Assembly (NCBI RefSeq): GCF_019443105.1 | Contig: NZ_JAHZIJ010000008.1 | Location: 62,001-126,000 of the forward strand | Direction of reading: 5' to 3' | Length of the DNA stretch: 64,000 nucleotides | Source of the DNA: Paenibacillus oenotherae | GTDB taxonomy: Bacteria; Bacillota; Bacilli; Paenibacillales; Paenibacillaceae | Shown here: positions 35,885 to 45,624 of the stretch, piece after piece | How positions within the stretch are numbered: position 1 is the stretch's first letter | Layout: each line of letters opens with the position of its first letter | The notes under the pieces: model-generated | Databases searched by the model: none | Told to the model about the DNA's origin: nothing | Seen by the model: only the letters and a program-made list of their open reading frames with translations | Made by a program: the position numbers and the translations under genes

Positions 35885-36919
35885 ATGGAGCAAAACAAGC
35901 GGTTAACCGTCAAGCAATTGGCAAAGCACATTGGTGTTTCTGTGGCCACATTAGACCGTGTGTTGAATAACAGGGGGAATGTCAAACCCGCCACCTATCA
36001 ATTGGTGATGGACAAGATCAAAGAGATGAACTACACGCCGAACAAATCGGCCAGTTTTTTGTCTCGCAAGAACGAATATACGATGGCGATCGTATTCCCG
36101 GAGCTGCCTGAATATTTCTGGATGCAGGTGGAGAAGGGGGTGCAGGTTGCAATCGAGGAATTCCGCGATTACGGGCTGCATGTTCATGTTATTCGTTCCG
36201 AAAAGTACGATCTTGACCGCCAGAAAGAAATTGTAGCGGGGCTCGTCGATTCGGGCAAGTATGACGCGATTGCCATATCGCCGAACGATCCGCAGGAATT
36301 CGCGGACATTATCGACCGCGGGGTGGATCGCGGGATAGCGATCTGCACATTCAACAGCGACTCGCCGCTGAGCAAGAGACTGTTCTACGTTGGCTGCGAT
36401 TATCGCGTGGCCGGCAGGCTGGCTGCGGATATGCTGTGCAAGCTGATCGGGCCGAAGACGCGGATAGGGCTTATTATGTCCTATACCAATTTTCAAATGC
36501 AGCAGAAGGTGACCGGATTCCGCGAGGTAGTGGCTGAATATGGCCATATCGAGCTGGTAGGGCCGCTCAAGCTGCAGCAGGATGAGTATGATTCGCTCGA
36601 TACGTTTATCGATTACTTCAATCAAGTTGACGGCATCTACGTGTCCAGCGCCAGGCTGCATACGGTTGCGAAGCATCTGGCCGCGGCGAATTTATCGAAG
36701 CCGATCGCTCTGATCGGTCACGATATGACGGAAGAGATTTATGATTATCTGCGCAAAGGTGTTGTTACGGCGACGATTTGCCAGGATCCAGTTAATCAAG
36801 GCTATTTGACCGTGAAATCGATGTTCGAATATTTGGTTTCCGGAGAGAAAGTGAATGAGAAGGAAAACATCACCAAGCTGGAATTGGTTATGAAAGAAAA
36901 TGCGCGTTATTATATTTGA
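35885..36919 (+). CDS. LacI-family sugar-responsive regulator
   Basis: 344 residues. The LacI HTH reads LTVKQLAKHIGVSVATLDRV, then LNNRGNVKPATYQLVMDKIK. A hinge is followed by a periplasmic-binding-protein domain with sugar-pocket character (AIVFPELPEYFWMQVEKGVQ, ALIGHDMTEEIYDYLRKGVV). It is of the group with a ribose/xylose-type binding domain. It precedes an ABC sugar importer and probably represses it through the ATGATGTACGTACATCAT-type palindrome. The upstream ORF extension (35768-35884) covers the promoter and is not coding. Confidence 0.88.
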   Translation: MEQNKRLTVKQLAKHIGVSVATLDRVLNNRGNVKPATYQLVMDKIKEMNYTPNKSASFLSRKNEYTMAIVFPELPEYFWMQVEKGVQVAIEEFRDYGLHVHVIRSEKYDLDRQKEIVAGLVDSGKYDAIAISPNDPQEFADIIDRGVDRGIAICTFNSDSPLSKRLFYVGCDYRVAGRLAADMLCKLIGPKTRIGLIMSYTNFQMQQKVTGFREVVAEYGHIELVGPLKLQQDEYDSLDTFIDYFNQVDGIYVSSARLHTVAKHLAAANLSKPIALIGHDMTEEIYDYLRKGVVTATICQDPVNQGYLTVKSMFEYLVSGEKVNEKENITKLELVMKENARYYI

Positions 36920-36997
36920 TCCCTTCGCGGGAATATAAACAATAATCCTCGGCGCTGCGCGCAGTTTCTTCTTGCGTTAGAGCGACAGGGGTTACTG

Positions 36998-37033
36998 CGT
37001 CATAAAATGATGTACGTACATCATTTTATGACG
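36998..37033. promoter_or_regulatory. 36-bp perfect palindrome, probable LacI-family operator
   Basis: The left arm 36998-37015 and right arm 37016-37033 are exact reverse complements, with no spacer, core ATGATGTACGTACATCAT. It lies about 90 bp upstream of the substrate-binding-protein start. The central CG and full symmetry fit LacI-family operators, and the regulator gene carries a partial copy. Confidence 0.8.
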
Positions 37034-37123
37034 GTCAACTTGAGGGATTCATCTTTGTTGTAATGGATAAATTCCACATCAGCAGTGCAAATTATTTTTG
37101 ACATCATGAGGGGGAACAAACAA

Positions 37124-38371
37124 ATGAAAAAAAGCTGGCCCAAACTTATTCTTGCAACCGTTATCATGTCGCTTGTGCTTACGGCTTGCGGATCAGCGGA
37201 AAATTCGAATGAGCAAGGAAATGCGGCAAAAGGCGATAAAGTAACGATTCAATGGTGGGATTCGATGACAAGTGAGGCGACACAAGGCGCTTTGACGAAA
37301 ATCATCGCCGACTATGAGACGGCTAATCCGAATGTCAAAATCGAACGCACCTTCATTTCCTTTGCCGATATCAAAAACAAGCTTCTTCTAAGCTCGGCTG
37401 GCAATCAAATGCCGGATATCGTATGGCTGGACAACCCGGATCATCAAGCTTTCGCAGCGGCGGGCATTCTGGCTGATATTACGGAAGAAGTGAAGGCATG
37501 GGGACAAGCCGACAAGTATTTCGAAGGTCCGTGGTCTTCCACGATGTATGAAGGCAAAAACTACGGTGTACCTATCGGCAGCAACAATCTTGCCCTGTAC
37601 TACAACGTAGATATGCTGAAGGCAGCGAATGTAGCGCCTCCGAAAACATGGGATGAGCTCAAGGAAGCAGCGAAGAAGCTGACAACAAAAGATGTATACG
37701 GCTTCTCGATGACGGCTGTCAAAACGGAGGAGGGCACGTTCCAATTCCTGCCGCTCATGTATCAAGCAGGCTCCGACGTTACGAGCTTCGACAGCGCGGG
37801 AACGGTTGAGGCTGCATCGCTTCTGCAATACATGGCTTCGAACAACTATATGTCCAAAGAAGTTCTGAATCAGAAGCAGTCGGATACGGTTGTGCAATTC
37901 TCGACAGGCAAAACGGCTATGATGATCAACGGCACCTGGCAAATTCCGCTGCTTCGAAAAGAAGGCAAAGTGAACTGGGATGTTGTGCAATTGCCAGTGA
38001 ACAAGCAGGGCGGCACGATTCTCGGCGGCGAGAACTGGGCGATTACAGATGCTTCGAAGCATAAGGATATCGCTTTCGACATTATCAAGTTCGCTAACGA
38101 ACCGGATAATCTGAAGAGCTTCCTGCAAGCGGCAGGTCGCCTTCCAAGCCGTGCTGACTACTTGGAAGATCCGTTCTGGCAGGATGATAAGCAGCTGAAA
38201 GTATTCGCTGACTCCATGGAAGTGGCCAAAGCTCGCGCTTACGGTCCGAACTACCCGAAAATTTCGGATTCCATTCAAATTATGCTGCAGCAGGTCATTT
38301 CGGGATCCAAGTCTCCGGAGGATGCGGTTAAGGAAGCAGGAGCCAAAATTCAGCCGATCCTGGCGCAATAG
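37124..38371 (+). CDS. Sugar ABC transporter substrate-binding lipoprotein
   Basis: 415 residues. A lipoprotein signal with lipobox LTAC (Cys22) is followed by KVTIQWWDSMTSEATQGALT, the common start of group-1 solute-binding proteins. Further conserved parts are DIVWLDNPDHQAFAAAGILA, YYNVDMLKAANVAPPKTWDE and the TAMMINGTWQIP segment. It binds an oligosaccharide outside the cell and delivers it to the two permeases downstream. A 9-bp hairpin after it probably gives this gene a higher expression level. The start at 37124 follows GAGGGGGAAC; an earlier in-frame start at 37085 lacks a good site. Confidence 0.9.
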   Translation: MKKSWPKLILATVIMSLVLTACGSAENSNEQGNAAKGDKVTIQWWDSMTSEATQGALTKIIADYETANPNVKIERTFISFADIKNKLLLSSAGNQMPDIVWLDNPDHQAFAAAGILADITEEVKAWGQADKYFEGPWSSTMYEGKNYGVPIGSNNLALYYNVDMLKAANVAPPKTWDELKEAAKKLTTKDVYGFSMTAVKTEEGTFQFLPLMYQAGSDVTSFDSAGTVEAASLLQYMASNNYMSKEVLNQKQSDTVVQFSTGKTAMMINGTWQIPLLRKEGKVNWDVVQLPVNKQGGTILGGENWAITDASKHKDIAFDIIKFANEPDNLKSFLQAAGRLPSRADYLEDPFWQDDKQLKVFADSMEVAKARAYGPNYPKISDSIQIMLQQVISGSKSPEDAVKEAGAKIQPILAQ

Positions 38372-38382
38372 AGAGATACGAG

Positions 38383-38412
38383 GGAGGGATGCGAGCAGCC
38401 TCACATCCCTCC
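38383..38412 (+). other. Intercistronic hairpin
   Basis: GGAGGGATG (38383-38391) pairs with CATCCCTCC (38404-38412). There is no U-tract. Such stems between a binding-protein gene and its permease genes commonly act as mRNA stabilisers or attenuators. Confidence 0.6.
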
Positions 38413-38437
38413 TAATTCGGTAGACAGAGGTGGAGAA

Positions 38438-39364
38438 ATGAAAGCCCAGAATGTACAGAAAGGCTCTAAGACCAACAGAGGCGGGATCCGATTTTCCGAT
38501 TGGAACAACTATTTGTTTCTGCTGCCGGCGCTTGTTTTTATGGCGATCTTTATTATTTATCCGATCTTTTATAACGCGGTACTCAGCTTTAAGGATGTCA
38601 ATGTATACAATTTGAACGGAAAGCAAAATTTCGTCGGCTTCGATAACTATATCAAGACGTTTAAGGACCAGGTCTTTTATATTGCTGCTAAAAATTCCGT
38701 TATTTTCACAGTCGTAAGTATTTTCTTCCAATTCGTGATCGGCTTTGCGCTGGCGCTATTGTTCAATTCGAAATTTCCGGGACGCAATCTGTTCCGTTCA
38801 TTGATGCTGCTCGCCTGGATGCTTCCCGTTGTTATTACCGGTACGGTATTTCAATGGATGATGTCCGGCGACTACGGCGTCATTAACTATTTCCTGCAAT
38901 CGATAGGGCTGATCGATCAGCCGATCAACTGGCTGAGTGAAGGCAATACCGCTTTGCTTGGAACGATTATCGCGAACATCTGGATCGGTATTCCGTTTAA
39001 TATGATCATTCTGCTGTCCGGACTTCAGACGCTTCCGGAACAGCTGTACGAGGCGGCTAAGCTCGATGGCGCGAACCGTCTGCTGCAATTCAAGCATATT
39101 ACGCTGCCGCTGATGAGGCCGACGATTCTGGTTCTGCTTATGCTCGGCATTATCAATACGTTCAAGGTGTTCGATCTGATCTTTATTATGACGGCGGGCG
39201 GCCCCGTTACGTCTTCTACAGTGCTGCCGATCTATGCCTACCAGCTATCCTTCTCGATGTTTGATTTCAGCCACGGCGCTTCCGTATCGATGATTATGTT
39301 CGTGCTGCTCATCCTGGTCGCGATTGTGTATCTGAAAATGTCTAATAAGGAGGAGGCTCACTAA
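38438..39364 (+). CDS. Sugar ABC transporter permease (MalF-like)
   Basis: 308 residues with six membrane helices (for example LFLLPALVFMAIFIIYPIFY). The EAA loop is EQLYEAAKLDGANRLLQFKHITLP, which contacts the ATPase. CUT1 family. The stop overlaps the start of the second permease (TAATG). No ATPase gene is in this cluster, so it probably uses a shared MsmX-type ATPase. Confidence 0.92.
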   Translation: MKAQNVQKGSKTNRGGIRFSDWNNYLFLLPALVFMAIFIIYPIFYNAVLSFKDVNVYNLNGKQNFVGFDNYIKTFKDQVFYIAAKNSVIFTVVSIFFQFVIGFALALLFNSKFPGRNLFRSLMLLAWMLPVVITGTVFQWMMSGDYGVINYFLQSIGLIDQPINWLSEGNTALLGTIIANIWIGIPFNMIILLSGLQTLPEQLYEAAKLDGANRLLQFKHITLPLMRPTILVLLMLGIINTFKVFDLIFIMTAGGPVTSSTVLPIYAYQLSFSMFDFSHGASVSMIMFVLLILVAIVYLKMSNKEEAH

Positions 39365-40197
39365 TGGCGGATTCTAAGTGGAAGAAGGCAGGCATAACTG
39401 TACTTGCGACGTTGATTATTATTGTCTTTCTGTTCCCGGTGTATTGGATGGTGAAGACTTCGGTAACGCCGATCACGGAGCTGTATAACAATCCGCCGCA
39501 TTTGCTTCCTGTCAAAGCAACCTTCGACTCGTATATCAACAACTTTGTCCGCAATCAGGACATGATCGGTTATATCGGCAACAGCGTAGTCATCTCGCTT
39601 GGTACGATGCTGATGACGGTGGTGCTGGCGGTTCCGGCGGCTTATGCGCTGTCCCGGCTCAAAATTAAGGGCAAGGCGATCATTATGATCCTGCTGCTGT
39701 CGATTCAAATGCTGCCAGGCATTATGATGGCGATGCCGCTATACATTATGTTCTCCAAGGTCGGGTTGACGGACAACTATATCGGTCTGATTCTCGCCAA
39801 CCTTATACACGCTTTGCCCTTTGCAGTTATCACGCTTCGTCCGTTCTTCCTGAGCTTGCCTAGCGGGCTGGAGGAAGCGGCGTCGATCGACGGCTGCAAC
39901 AAATTCACGTCATTTACGAGAATTATATTGCCGCTCATTACGCCAGGACTGCTGACGGTAGCCGTATTCTGCTTCCTGTTCGGATGGGGCGACTTCATCT
40001 TCGCGCTGACACTGACGACAGGCGATGCGGTGCGTCCGCTAACGCTGGGCTTGTACCGGTTTATCGGCCAATACGGCACGGAGTGGAACAATCTGATGGC
40101 GGTTGCGACACTTGCCGCATTGCCGATCATCATCATTTTCGTATCGATGCAGAAATATGTGGTTGGCGGCATTACGGCCGGCTCCATGAAGGACTAA
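39364..40197 (+). CDS. Sugar ABC transporter permease (MalG-like)
   Basis: 277 residues, CUT1 type. Helices include VLATLIIIVFLFPVYWMVKT and FLFGWGDFIFALTLT. The EAA loop reads GLEEAASIDGCNKFTSFTRI. It pairs with the MalF-like permease. The C-terminus is VGGITAGSMKD, typical of this group. Followed 21 bp later by the hydroxyacid dehydrogenase gene, in one operon. Confidence 0.92.
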   Translation: MADSKWKKAGITVLATLIIIVFLFPVYWMVKTSVTPITELYNNPPHLLPVKATFDSYINNFVRNQDMIGYIGNSVVISLGTMLMTVVLAVPAAYALSRLKIKGKAIIMILLLSIQMLPGIMMAMPLYIMFSKVGLTDNYIGLILANLIHALPFAVITLRPFFLSLPSGLEEAASIDGCNKFTSFTRIILPLITPGLLTVAVFCFLFGWGDFIFALTLTTGDAVRPLTLGLYRFIGQYGTEWNNLMAVATLAALPIIIIFVSMQKYVVGGITAGSMKD

Positions 40198-40218
40198 TCG
40201 ACAAGGGAGAGAGGCCTG

Positions 40219-41190
40219 ATGAAGCCACGCGTCTATATCGCAAGAGATTTGCCCGATGAAGTTAGCGCCTACCTGGCCGAGCATTGCGAGGTTCGGAGCT
40301 GGCGGGGTGATGAGCCGATCACGCCCCAGCGGTTAGCGGAGGAAATTGGCGATGCGGAAGGGCTGCTCGTTACAGGCACCGCAATCGACGAAGGCGTGCT
40401 GCGCGCAGCGCCGCAGTTGAAGGTGATCAGCAACCTGTCCGTCGGCTACAACAACCTGGATTTGGCGCTGCTGAAGGCACGGGGGATCACCGCGACACAT
40501 ACGCCGTATGTGCTTGATGAAACGGTAGCCGACCTCGCTTTTGCGCTTATCTTGAGTACGGCTCGCAGAGTGGCGGAATTGGATCGGTTCGTAAAGGCGG
40601 GACGCTGGCAGCAGGGACAGGACGCCGAGCTGTTCGGGGTCGATGTCCATCATGCGAGGCTAGGCATCATCGGCATGGGGCGGATCGGCGAAACGATCGC
40701 GCGGAGGGCGAAGCTCGGGTTCCTAATGGATGTTGTTTATTATAACCGCAATCCGAAGCCTGATGTGGAGTCAAAGCTGGGCATTGCGTACAGCTCGCTC
40801 GACGAGCTGCTGAGAACGTCGGATTATGTGCTGCTTATGACGCCGCTGACGCCGCAAACGCGGCATCTTATGGGCGAAGCCGAGTTTGCTTTGATGAAGA
40901 GCAGCGCCATATTCATTAATGTATCGCGCGGTGAAACGGTGGATGAGCAGGCGCTCGTCCGGGTGCTTAATGATAAGCGAATCTATGGAGCGGGTCTGGA
41001 TGTATACGAGAGAGAGCCGATAGACGCGGCTCATCCGCTGCTCGCGATGGACAACGTCGTTACGCTGCCGCATCTCGGCTCGGCGACGGCGGCTACAAGG
41101 CGGAATATGGCCTATGCCGCGGCCCGCAATTTGGTTCATGCTCTGAGAGGCGCGGAACCGGTGCATATTGTTCCCGAATTGCAATCTTAA
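40219..41190 (+). CDS. D-isomer 2-hydroxyacid dehydrogenase
   Basis: 323 residues. The nucleotide site is LGIIGMGRIGETIARRAKLG (GxGxxG). The catalytic residues are Arg in INVSRGETVD, Glu in GAGLDVYEREPI, and His in VVTLPHLGSAT. It resembles glyoxylate/hydroxypyruvate/2-ketogluconate reductases (TkrA/GhrB). With an FGGY kinase like gluconokinase nearby, a 2-ketogluconate reductase role is conceivable. That link is inference from context. Confidence 0.87.
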   Translation: MKPRVYIARDLPDEVSAYLAEHCEVRSWRGDEPITPQRLAEEIGDAEGLLVTGTAIDEGVLRAAPQLKVISNLSVGYNNLDLALLKARGITATHTPYVLDETVADLAFALILSTARRVAELDRFVKAGRWQQGQDAELFGVDVHHARLGIIGMGRIGETIARRAKLGFLMDVVYYNRNPKPDVESKLGIAYSSLDELLRTSDYVLLMTPLTPQTRHLMGEAEFALMKSSAIFINVSRGETVDEQALVRVLNDKRIYGAGLDVYEREPIDAAHPLLAMDNVVTLPHLGSATAATRRNMAYAAARNLVHALRGAEPVHIVPELQS

Positions 41191-41240
41191 AATCTTTCAA
41201 TACAACAGATGACTATAACAGACAGATAGGTGGAAATGGG

Positions 41241-43568
41241 ATGAAATTTACTGATGGTTATTGGCATATGCGGCAAGGAGTTACCTTCAACTATCCGATC
41301 GAGATCCGGAATGTCCGGACATATGAGGACAAATTGACCGTACTGGCCTCCTGCAAAAAAATTGTAACACGCGGCGACACGCTGAACACGGCGATTCTTA
41401 CAGTTAACTATACATCACCGATGCCTGACGTTATCTGTGTGGAGCTTGTTCACCATAACGGCAAGCTTCCGAAAGGCCCGGAATTTGCCAAGAACGTTAA
41501 CCGGGACACGCAAGTCTCGGTACAGAACGGCCAGGAGGTTGCCAGCTTCACAAGCGGCAAGCTAACCGTTCAGATTCATAAGAACGAGGGCTGGAACACT
41601 GAATTTATTTTCGATGGCAAACGTTTGACCGGCAGCGGCTACAAGAGCCCGGGACATGTCAAGCTGTCCGATCAAAGCACGTATATGAGAGAGCAGCTTG
41701 ACCTGGGCGTAGGCGAATATATATACGGCCTCGGCGAGCGGTTCACCCCGTTCGTGAAGAACGGCCAAGTCGTCGACCTGTGGAACGAGGACGGCGGTAC
41801 GTGCAGCGAGCAAGCGTATAAGAACGTGCCTTTTTATATATCCAACTTCGGCTATGGCGTATTCGTCGATCATCCCGAGCGCGTATCCTATGAGGTCGGC
41901 TCGGAGCAGGTCGCTAAGGTGCAATTCAGCGTTCCCGGCGAAACGTTAAAATATTATATCATCGGCGGAGCTTCCTTGAAGGAAGTATTGAGCAATTATA
42001 CGCTTCTGACGGGAAGACCGGCGCTGCCGCCAGCGTGGTCCTACGGACTGTGGCTGACGACGTCGTTCACGACGAGCTATGACGAGACGACGGTCAACAG
42101 CTTTATCGACGGCATGCTTGAGCGCGAAATTCCGCTTCACGTGTTTCATTTCGACTGCTTCTGGATGAAAGAATTCCAATGGTGCGATTTCGAATGGGAC
42201 CGGGACGTATTCCCAGACCCGCAAGGGATGCTGGATCGCCTGAAGAGCAAAGGGCTCAACATCTGTGTATGGATCAATTCCTATATTGCGCAGCAGTCCT
42301 ATTTGTTCGATGAGGGAAAGGCGAACGGCTACCTCGTGAAGACGAAAGAAGGCGACGTGTGGCAGTGGGATCGCTGGCAGGGCGGCATGGGGCTCGTTGA
42401 TTTCACGAATCCCGCAGCGGTTCGCTGGTATAAAGACAAGCTGAAAGTGTTGATCGATATGGGTGTCGATTCGTTCAAAACCGACTTCGGCGAGCGCATT
42501 CCGACCGATGTCGTCTACTTTGACGGCTCCGATCCCGTGAAAATGCACAATTACTATACACATCTATACAATAAAGCGGTATTTGAAGTGTTGGAAGAAA
42601 CGAAGGGCAAGAATGAAGCGATGGTGTTCGCCCGTTCGGCGACTGCAGGCGGTCAGCAGTTCCCGGTTCACTGGGGCGGCGACTGCACAGCCAATTACAA
42701 TTCCATGGCGGAAACGCTGCGCGGCGGTCTGTCGCTGGGCCTGTCCGGCTTCGGCTTCTGGAGCCATGATATAAGCGGCTTCGAGAACACGGCGACGCCG
42801 GATCTGTACAAGCGCTGGACGGCGTTTGGCTTGCTGTCCTCGCACAGCCGCCTGCATGGCAGCCAATCCTACCGGGTGCCTTGGCTGTTCGATGACGAAG
42901 CGAGCGATGTGCTTCGTTACTTTACCAAGCTGAAATCGACGATGATGCCTTATTTGTTCGGCTCCTCCATCGAAACAACGCATACGGGCTTGCCGATGAT
43001 GCGCGCGATGGTGCTGGAGTTCCCGGGCGAAGCAGCCTGCGAACAGCTTGACCGTCAGTATATGCTGGGCGAGTCGCTGCTGGTGGCGCCGATCTTCAAT
43101 GATCGCGGCGAAGCCAACTATTATTTGCCGGGAGGACGCTGGACGAACTTCCTAAGCGGCGCCGTGGTGGAAGGCGGACGCTGGGTTTCCGAGCAGCATG
43201 ACTATTTCAGCCTTCCGCTGATGGCAAGGCCGAACAGCCTTATTGCGGTCGGAAGCAATGAGCTCCGTCCGGATTACGACTATGCCGACGGCGTGACGAT
43301 TCACGCGTTCGAGCTGGAGGATGGGCGCGAAGCGAAGGCCGTTGTGTTCAGCACGAAGGCTGAGCAAGAGCTGGTAGTTCGCGCAGTGCGCAGCGGCGGT
43401 GCAATTGAGATTGCCGCAAGCGGCGCAGGCAAGCCGTGGGAGATGATTCTCCGCGGCGTGTCCGAGGCGGCAGAGGTTAGCGGAGCCGATTGGAGCGTAA
43501 CGGAGGCGGGCATTCGTTTGGTACCGCATGAAGCTGCGGGTCGAATCCGCGTGCAATTAAGGGGATAA
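41241..43568 (+). CDS. yicI: Alpha-xylosidase (GH31, YicI-like)
   Basis: 775 residues, as in the YicI subfamily. The nucleophile lies in DSFKTDFGERIP (Asp415) and the acid/base in VHWGGDCTANYNSM (Asp481), close to Asp416 and Asp482 of E. coli YicI. The N-terminal beta-sandwich (residues 1-240), with YGLGERFTPFVKNGQ, is conserved. No signal peptide, so it acts inside the cell, releasing alpha-xylose from xylosyl-glucose such as isoprimeverose. It is the main clue that the ABC system imports xyloglucan-derived or alpha-xylosyl oligosaccharides. Confidence 0.92.
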   Translation: MKFTDGYWHMRQGVTFNYPIEIRNVRTYEDKLTVLASCKKIVTRGDTLNTAILTVNYTSPMPDVICVELVHHNGKLPKGPEFAKNVNRDTQVSVQNGQEVASFTSGKLTVQIHKNEGWNTEFIFDGKRLTGSGYKSPGHVKLSDQSTYMREQLDLGVGEYIYGLGERFTPFVKNGQVVDLWNEDGGTCSEQAYKNVPFYISNFGYGVFVDHPERVSYEVGSEQVAKVQFSVPGETLKYYIIGGASLKEVLSNYTLLTGRPALPPAWSYGLWLTTSFTTSYDETTVNSFIDGMLEREIPLHVFHFDCFWMKEFQWCDFEWDRDVFPDPQGMLDRLKSKGLNICVWINSYIAQQSYLFDEGKANGYLVKTKEGDVWQWDRWQGGMGLVDFTNPAAVRWYKDKLKVLIDMGVDSFKTDFGERIPTDVVYFDGSDPVKMHNYYTHLYNKAVFEVLEETKGKNEAMVFARSATAGGQQFPVHWGGDCTANYNSMAETLRGGLSLGLSGFGFWSHDISGFENTATPDLYKRWTAFGLLSSHSRLHGSQSYRVPWLFDDEASDVLRYFTKLKSTMMPYLFGSSIETTHTGLPMMRAMVLEFPGEAACEQLDRQYMLGESLLVAPIFNDRGEANYYLPGGRWTNFLSGAVVEGGRWVSEQHDYFSLPLMARPNSLIAVGSNELRPDYDYADGVTIHAFELEDGREAKAVVFSTKAEQELVVRAVRSGGAIEIAASGAGKPWEMILRGVSEAAEVSGADWSVTEAGIRLVPHEAAGRIRVQLRG

Positions 43569-43647
43569 ACGGTGGATTTTCAGGCTGACCGAAAGTCCGG
43601 CCACACGAGAACCAGCGGCGATTGATTTCATCTCTACAGGGAGAGAA

Positions 43648-43789
43648 GGAATCCTGCATAAGCGCAGGAATTTCGGTCAAAAGACCCCGTTGGAGCTGGA
43701 ATGCCTGCGATTGTGCAGGAATATGGGGCAGAATGAGCCTGATTGAGGCGAATAGGATGAAATGCCTGCTCTTTGGCAGGCATTTCATC
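43648..43789. repeat. Dispersed hairpin repeat, copy C
   Basis: A 14-bp stem (43756-43769 with 43776-43789, loop TCTTTG) preceded by two CCTGC...GCAGGAAT units. Inverted relative to copies A and B. Located downstream of the alpha-xylosidase gene. Confidence 0.8.
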
Positions 43790-43983
43790 TTTAGCGGGCG
43801 AAACGGAGAGAAAGCCTGCATTTACGCATCTTTGCCTTCACGCACTCGCGCATTACCCAGGCATGCTTGATGTTTATGGATTTGCTACCCTAAGAATAGG
43901 GCACTTTAACAGTCTGGAATATAGAGGATGGCGCGTCTTCGGCGGGTCGTCCTCTCTTTTGCTAATAGGGGGGATAGAAGGGT

Positions 43984-45543
43984 ATGGGATCGGATAAAAC
44001 GGTAATCGGGATCGATATTGGTACGACAAGCACGAAGAGCGTCGTGTTCGGCATGAACGGATCGGTGCGGGGAAGCTGCTCCATTCATTATCCGCTGCTG
44101 CATGAGCGGCCGTCATGGGCCGAGCAGGACCCGGACGCGATCGTGGAGGCCGTCACGCGAAGCGTTAAGGGCGCTATCGAGCAGAGCGGCATATCGGGCG
44201 TAGATGTGGCCGGAGCATCGTTAAGCTCGGCGATGCATTCCGTAATTGCCATTGATGAGACGGGCAAGCCGCTTACGCGAAGTATGACCTGGGCGGACGG
44301 ACGGAGCGAGGCGGAAGCTCAGCATATCCGGCAGCATGTTCCTGATATTTACTTCCGCACAGGCACGCCCATTCATCCCATGTCGCCGCTTCCTAAGCTG
44401 ATTTGGCTTAGAAACAATCGGACGGACGTGTGGGAGAGGGCCGCTAAGTTCGTTTCGATTAAGGAATATGTGCTGTTTGTACTGTTCGGACAATGGGCGG
44501 TCGACTATTCGCTTGCTTCCGCGACGGGATTGTTGAATGGACAGCAGCTCGACTGGGACGAGCAGGCGCTTCGGCTTGCGGGGCTAGAGACGGGCAGGTT
44601 GTCGCCTCTTCAACCGGGAACATACCGGATGCAAGGGCTATCCGCCGATTATGCGCAGAGGATGGGACTGGGCAAGGAAACGCCGTTCTTCCTCGGCGGA
44701 AGCGACGGGGCGATGGCCAATATCGGTGTCGGAGCCATTGGTCCGGGCGAAATGGCGGTGACGATCGGTACGAGTGCGGCGGTTAGAATGATGATGGATC
44801 GGCCGCTTACCGATGAGCGGCAGCGTACGTTCTGTTATCACGTGGCGGACAGCTCCTATGTAATCGGGGGAGCTGCGAATAACGGCGGAATCGTACTGCA
44901 ATGGCTGAGGGAGAAGATGTTTGCTGGCGGCGGCTTTGCGGGAGCTGGAGGAAGTGGCGCTGCAGGGATTGAAGGACGCGGGTCCGTGGAGGCGCTGCTG
45001 GAAGAGGCGGCTAAAGTGTCCCCCGGAGCGGAGGGCTTGCTGTTCTTGCCGTTCCTGACCGGAGAACGGGCTCCGATCTGGAATGCCGAGGCGAGGGGTA
45101 CCTTCTTCGGTGCGAATCTGGGCCATGGCCGAGGACATTTCGTACGAGCCGGGCTGGAGGGCGTTATGCTGGGCGTGCTGTCGGTTGCGCATGCGCTGGA
45201 GGACTTGGCCGGGCCAGCAGTCGAGGTGCGAGCTTCGGGCGGCTTTACGAAGTCGCTGCTTTGGCGGCAGATGCTGGCTGACATGCTAGGGCAGCGGGTT
45301 AGTATCCCCCGCGTAACGGAAGCGTCCGCGCTTGGCGCGGCGGCGATTGCGATGCAGGAGCTCGGAGAGCTCGGACATTGGAGCGATATAAAGTCGTGGA
45401 TCCCGATCGACGAAGTGCTGGAGCCCAGCGCAGCCGCAGCGAAAGTGTACCGCGAGCTGCTTGGCATCTACACGCGGCTGTGCGGGGCGCTTGCGCCTGC
45501 CTTTGCGGAAATTGCCGATTTGCAGCGCAAGCGGAGCGGGTAG
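43984..45543 (+). CDS. FGGY-family carbohydrate kinase, gluconokinase-like
   Basis: 519 residues. Two FGGY ATPase domains: GIDIGTTSTKSVVF at the N-terminus and VGAIGPGEMAVTIGTSAAVR and ASGGFTKSLLWRQMLADMLG further on. GTPIHPMSPLPKLIWLRNN and SSAMHSVIAIDETGKPL match gluconate kinases (GntK, FGGY type) more than xylulokinases. It phosphorylates a sugar acid or ketose with ATP. It is separated from the upstream operon by a repeat copy and a 415-bp gap, so it may have its own promoter. Confidence 0.82.
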   Translation: MGSDKTVIGIDIGTTSTKSVVFGMNGSVRGSCSIHYPLLHERPSWAEQDPDAIVEAVTRSVKGAIEQSGISGVDVAGASLSSAMHSVIAIDETGKPLTRSMTWADGRSEAEAQHIRQHVPDIYFRTGTPIHPMSPLPKLIWLRNNRTDVWERAAKFVSIKEYVLFVLFGQWAVDYSLASATGLLNGQQLDWDEQALRLAGLETGRLSPLQPGTYRMQGLSADYAQRMGLGKETPFFLGGSDGAMANIGVGAIGPGEMAVTIGTSAAVRMMMDRPLTDERQRTFCYHVADSSYVIGGAANNGGIVLQWLREKMFAGGGFAGAGGSGAAGIEGRGSVEALLEEAAKVSPGAEGLLFLPFLTGERAPIWNAEARGTFFGANLGHGRGHFVRAGLEGVMLGVLSVAHALEDLAGPAVEVRASGGFTKSLLWRQMLADMLGQRVSIPRVTEASALGAAAIAMQELGELGHWSDIKSWIPIDEVLEPSAAAAKVYRELLGIYTRLCGALAPAFAEIADLQRKRSG

Positions 45544-45624
45544 CAGTAATTCTCTTCTCCGCTATCTGCATTGGCCGGGGGGCCCCAGCGTATCCTTTCC
45601 CCTTCTCCAGGTGTAGTTTGACGG

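Noticed and set aside
37388-38731. 447-codon minus-strand ORF opposite the substrate-binding protein
   Set aside because: Its length arises from the codon pattern of the genuine plus-strand lipoprotein and permease genes. The translation is Arg/His-rich and without motifs.
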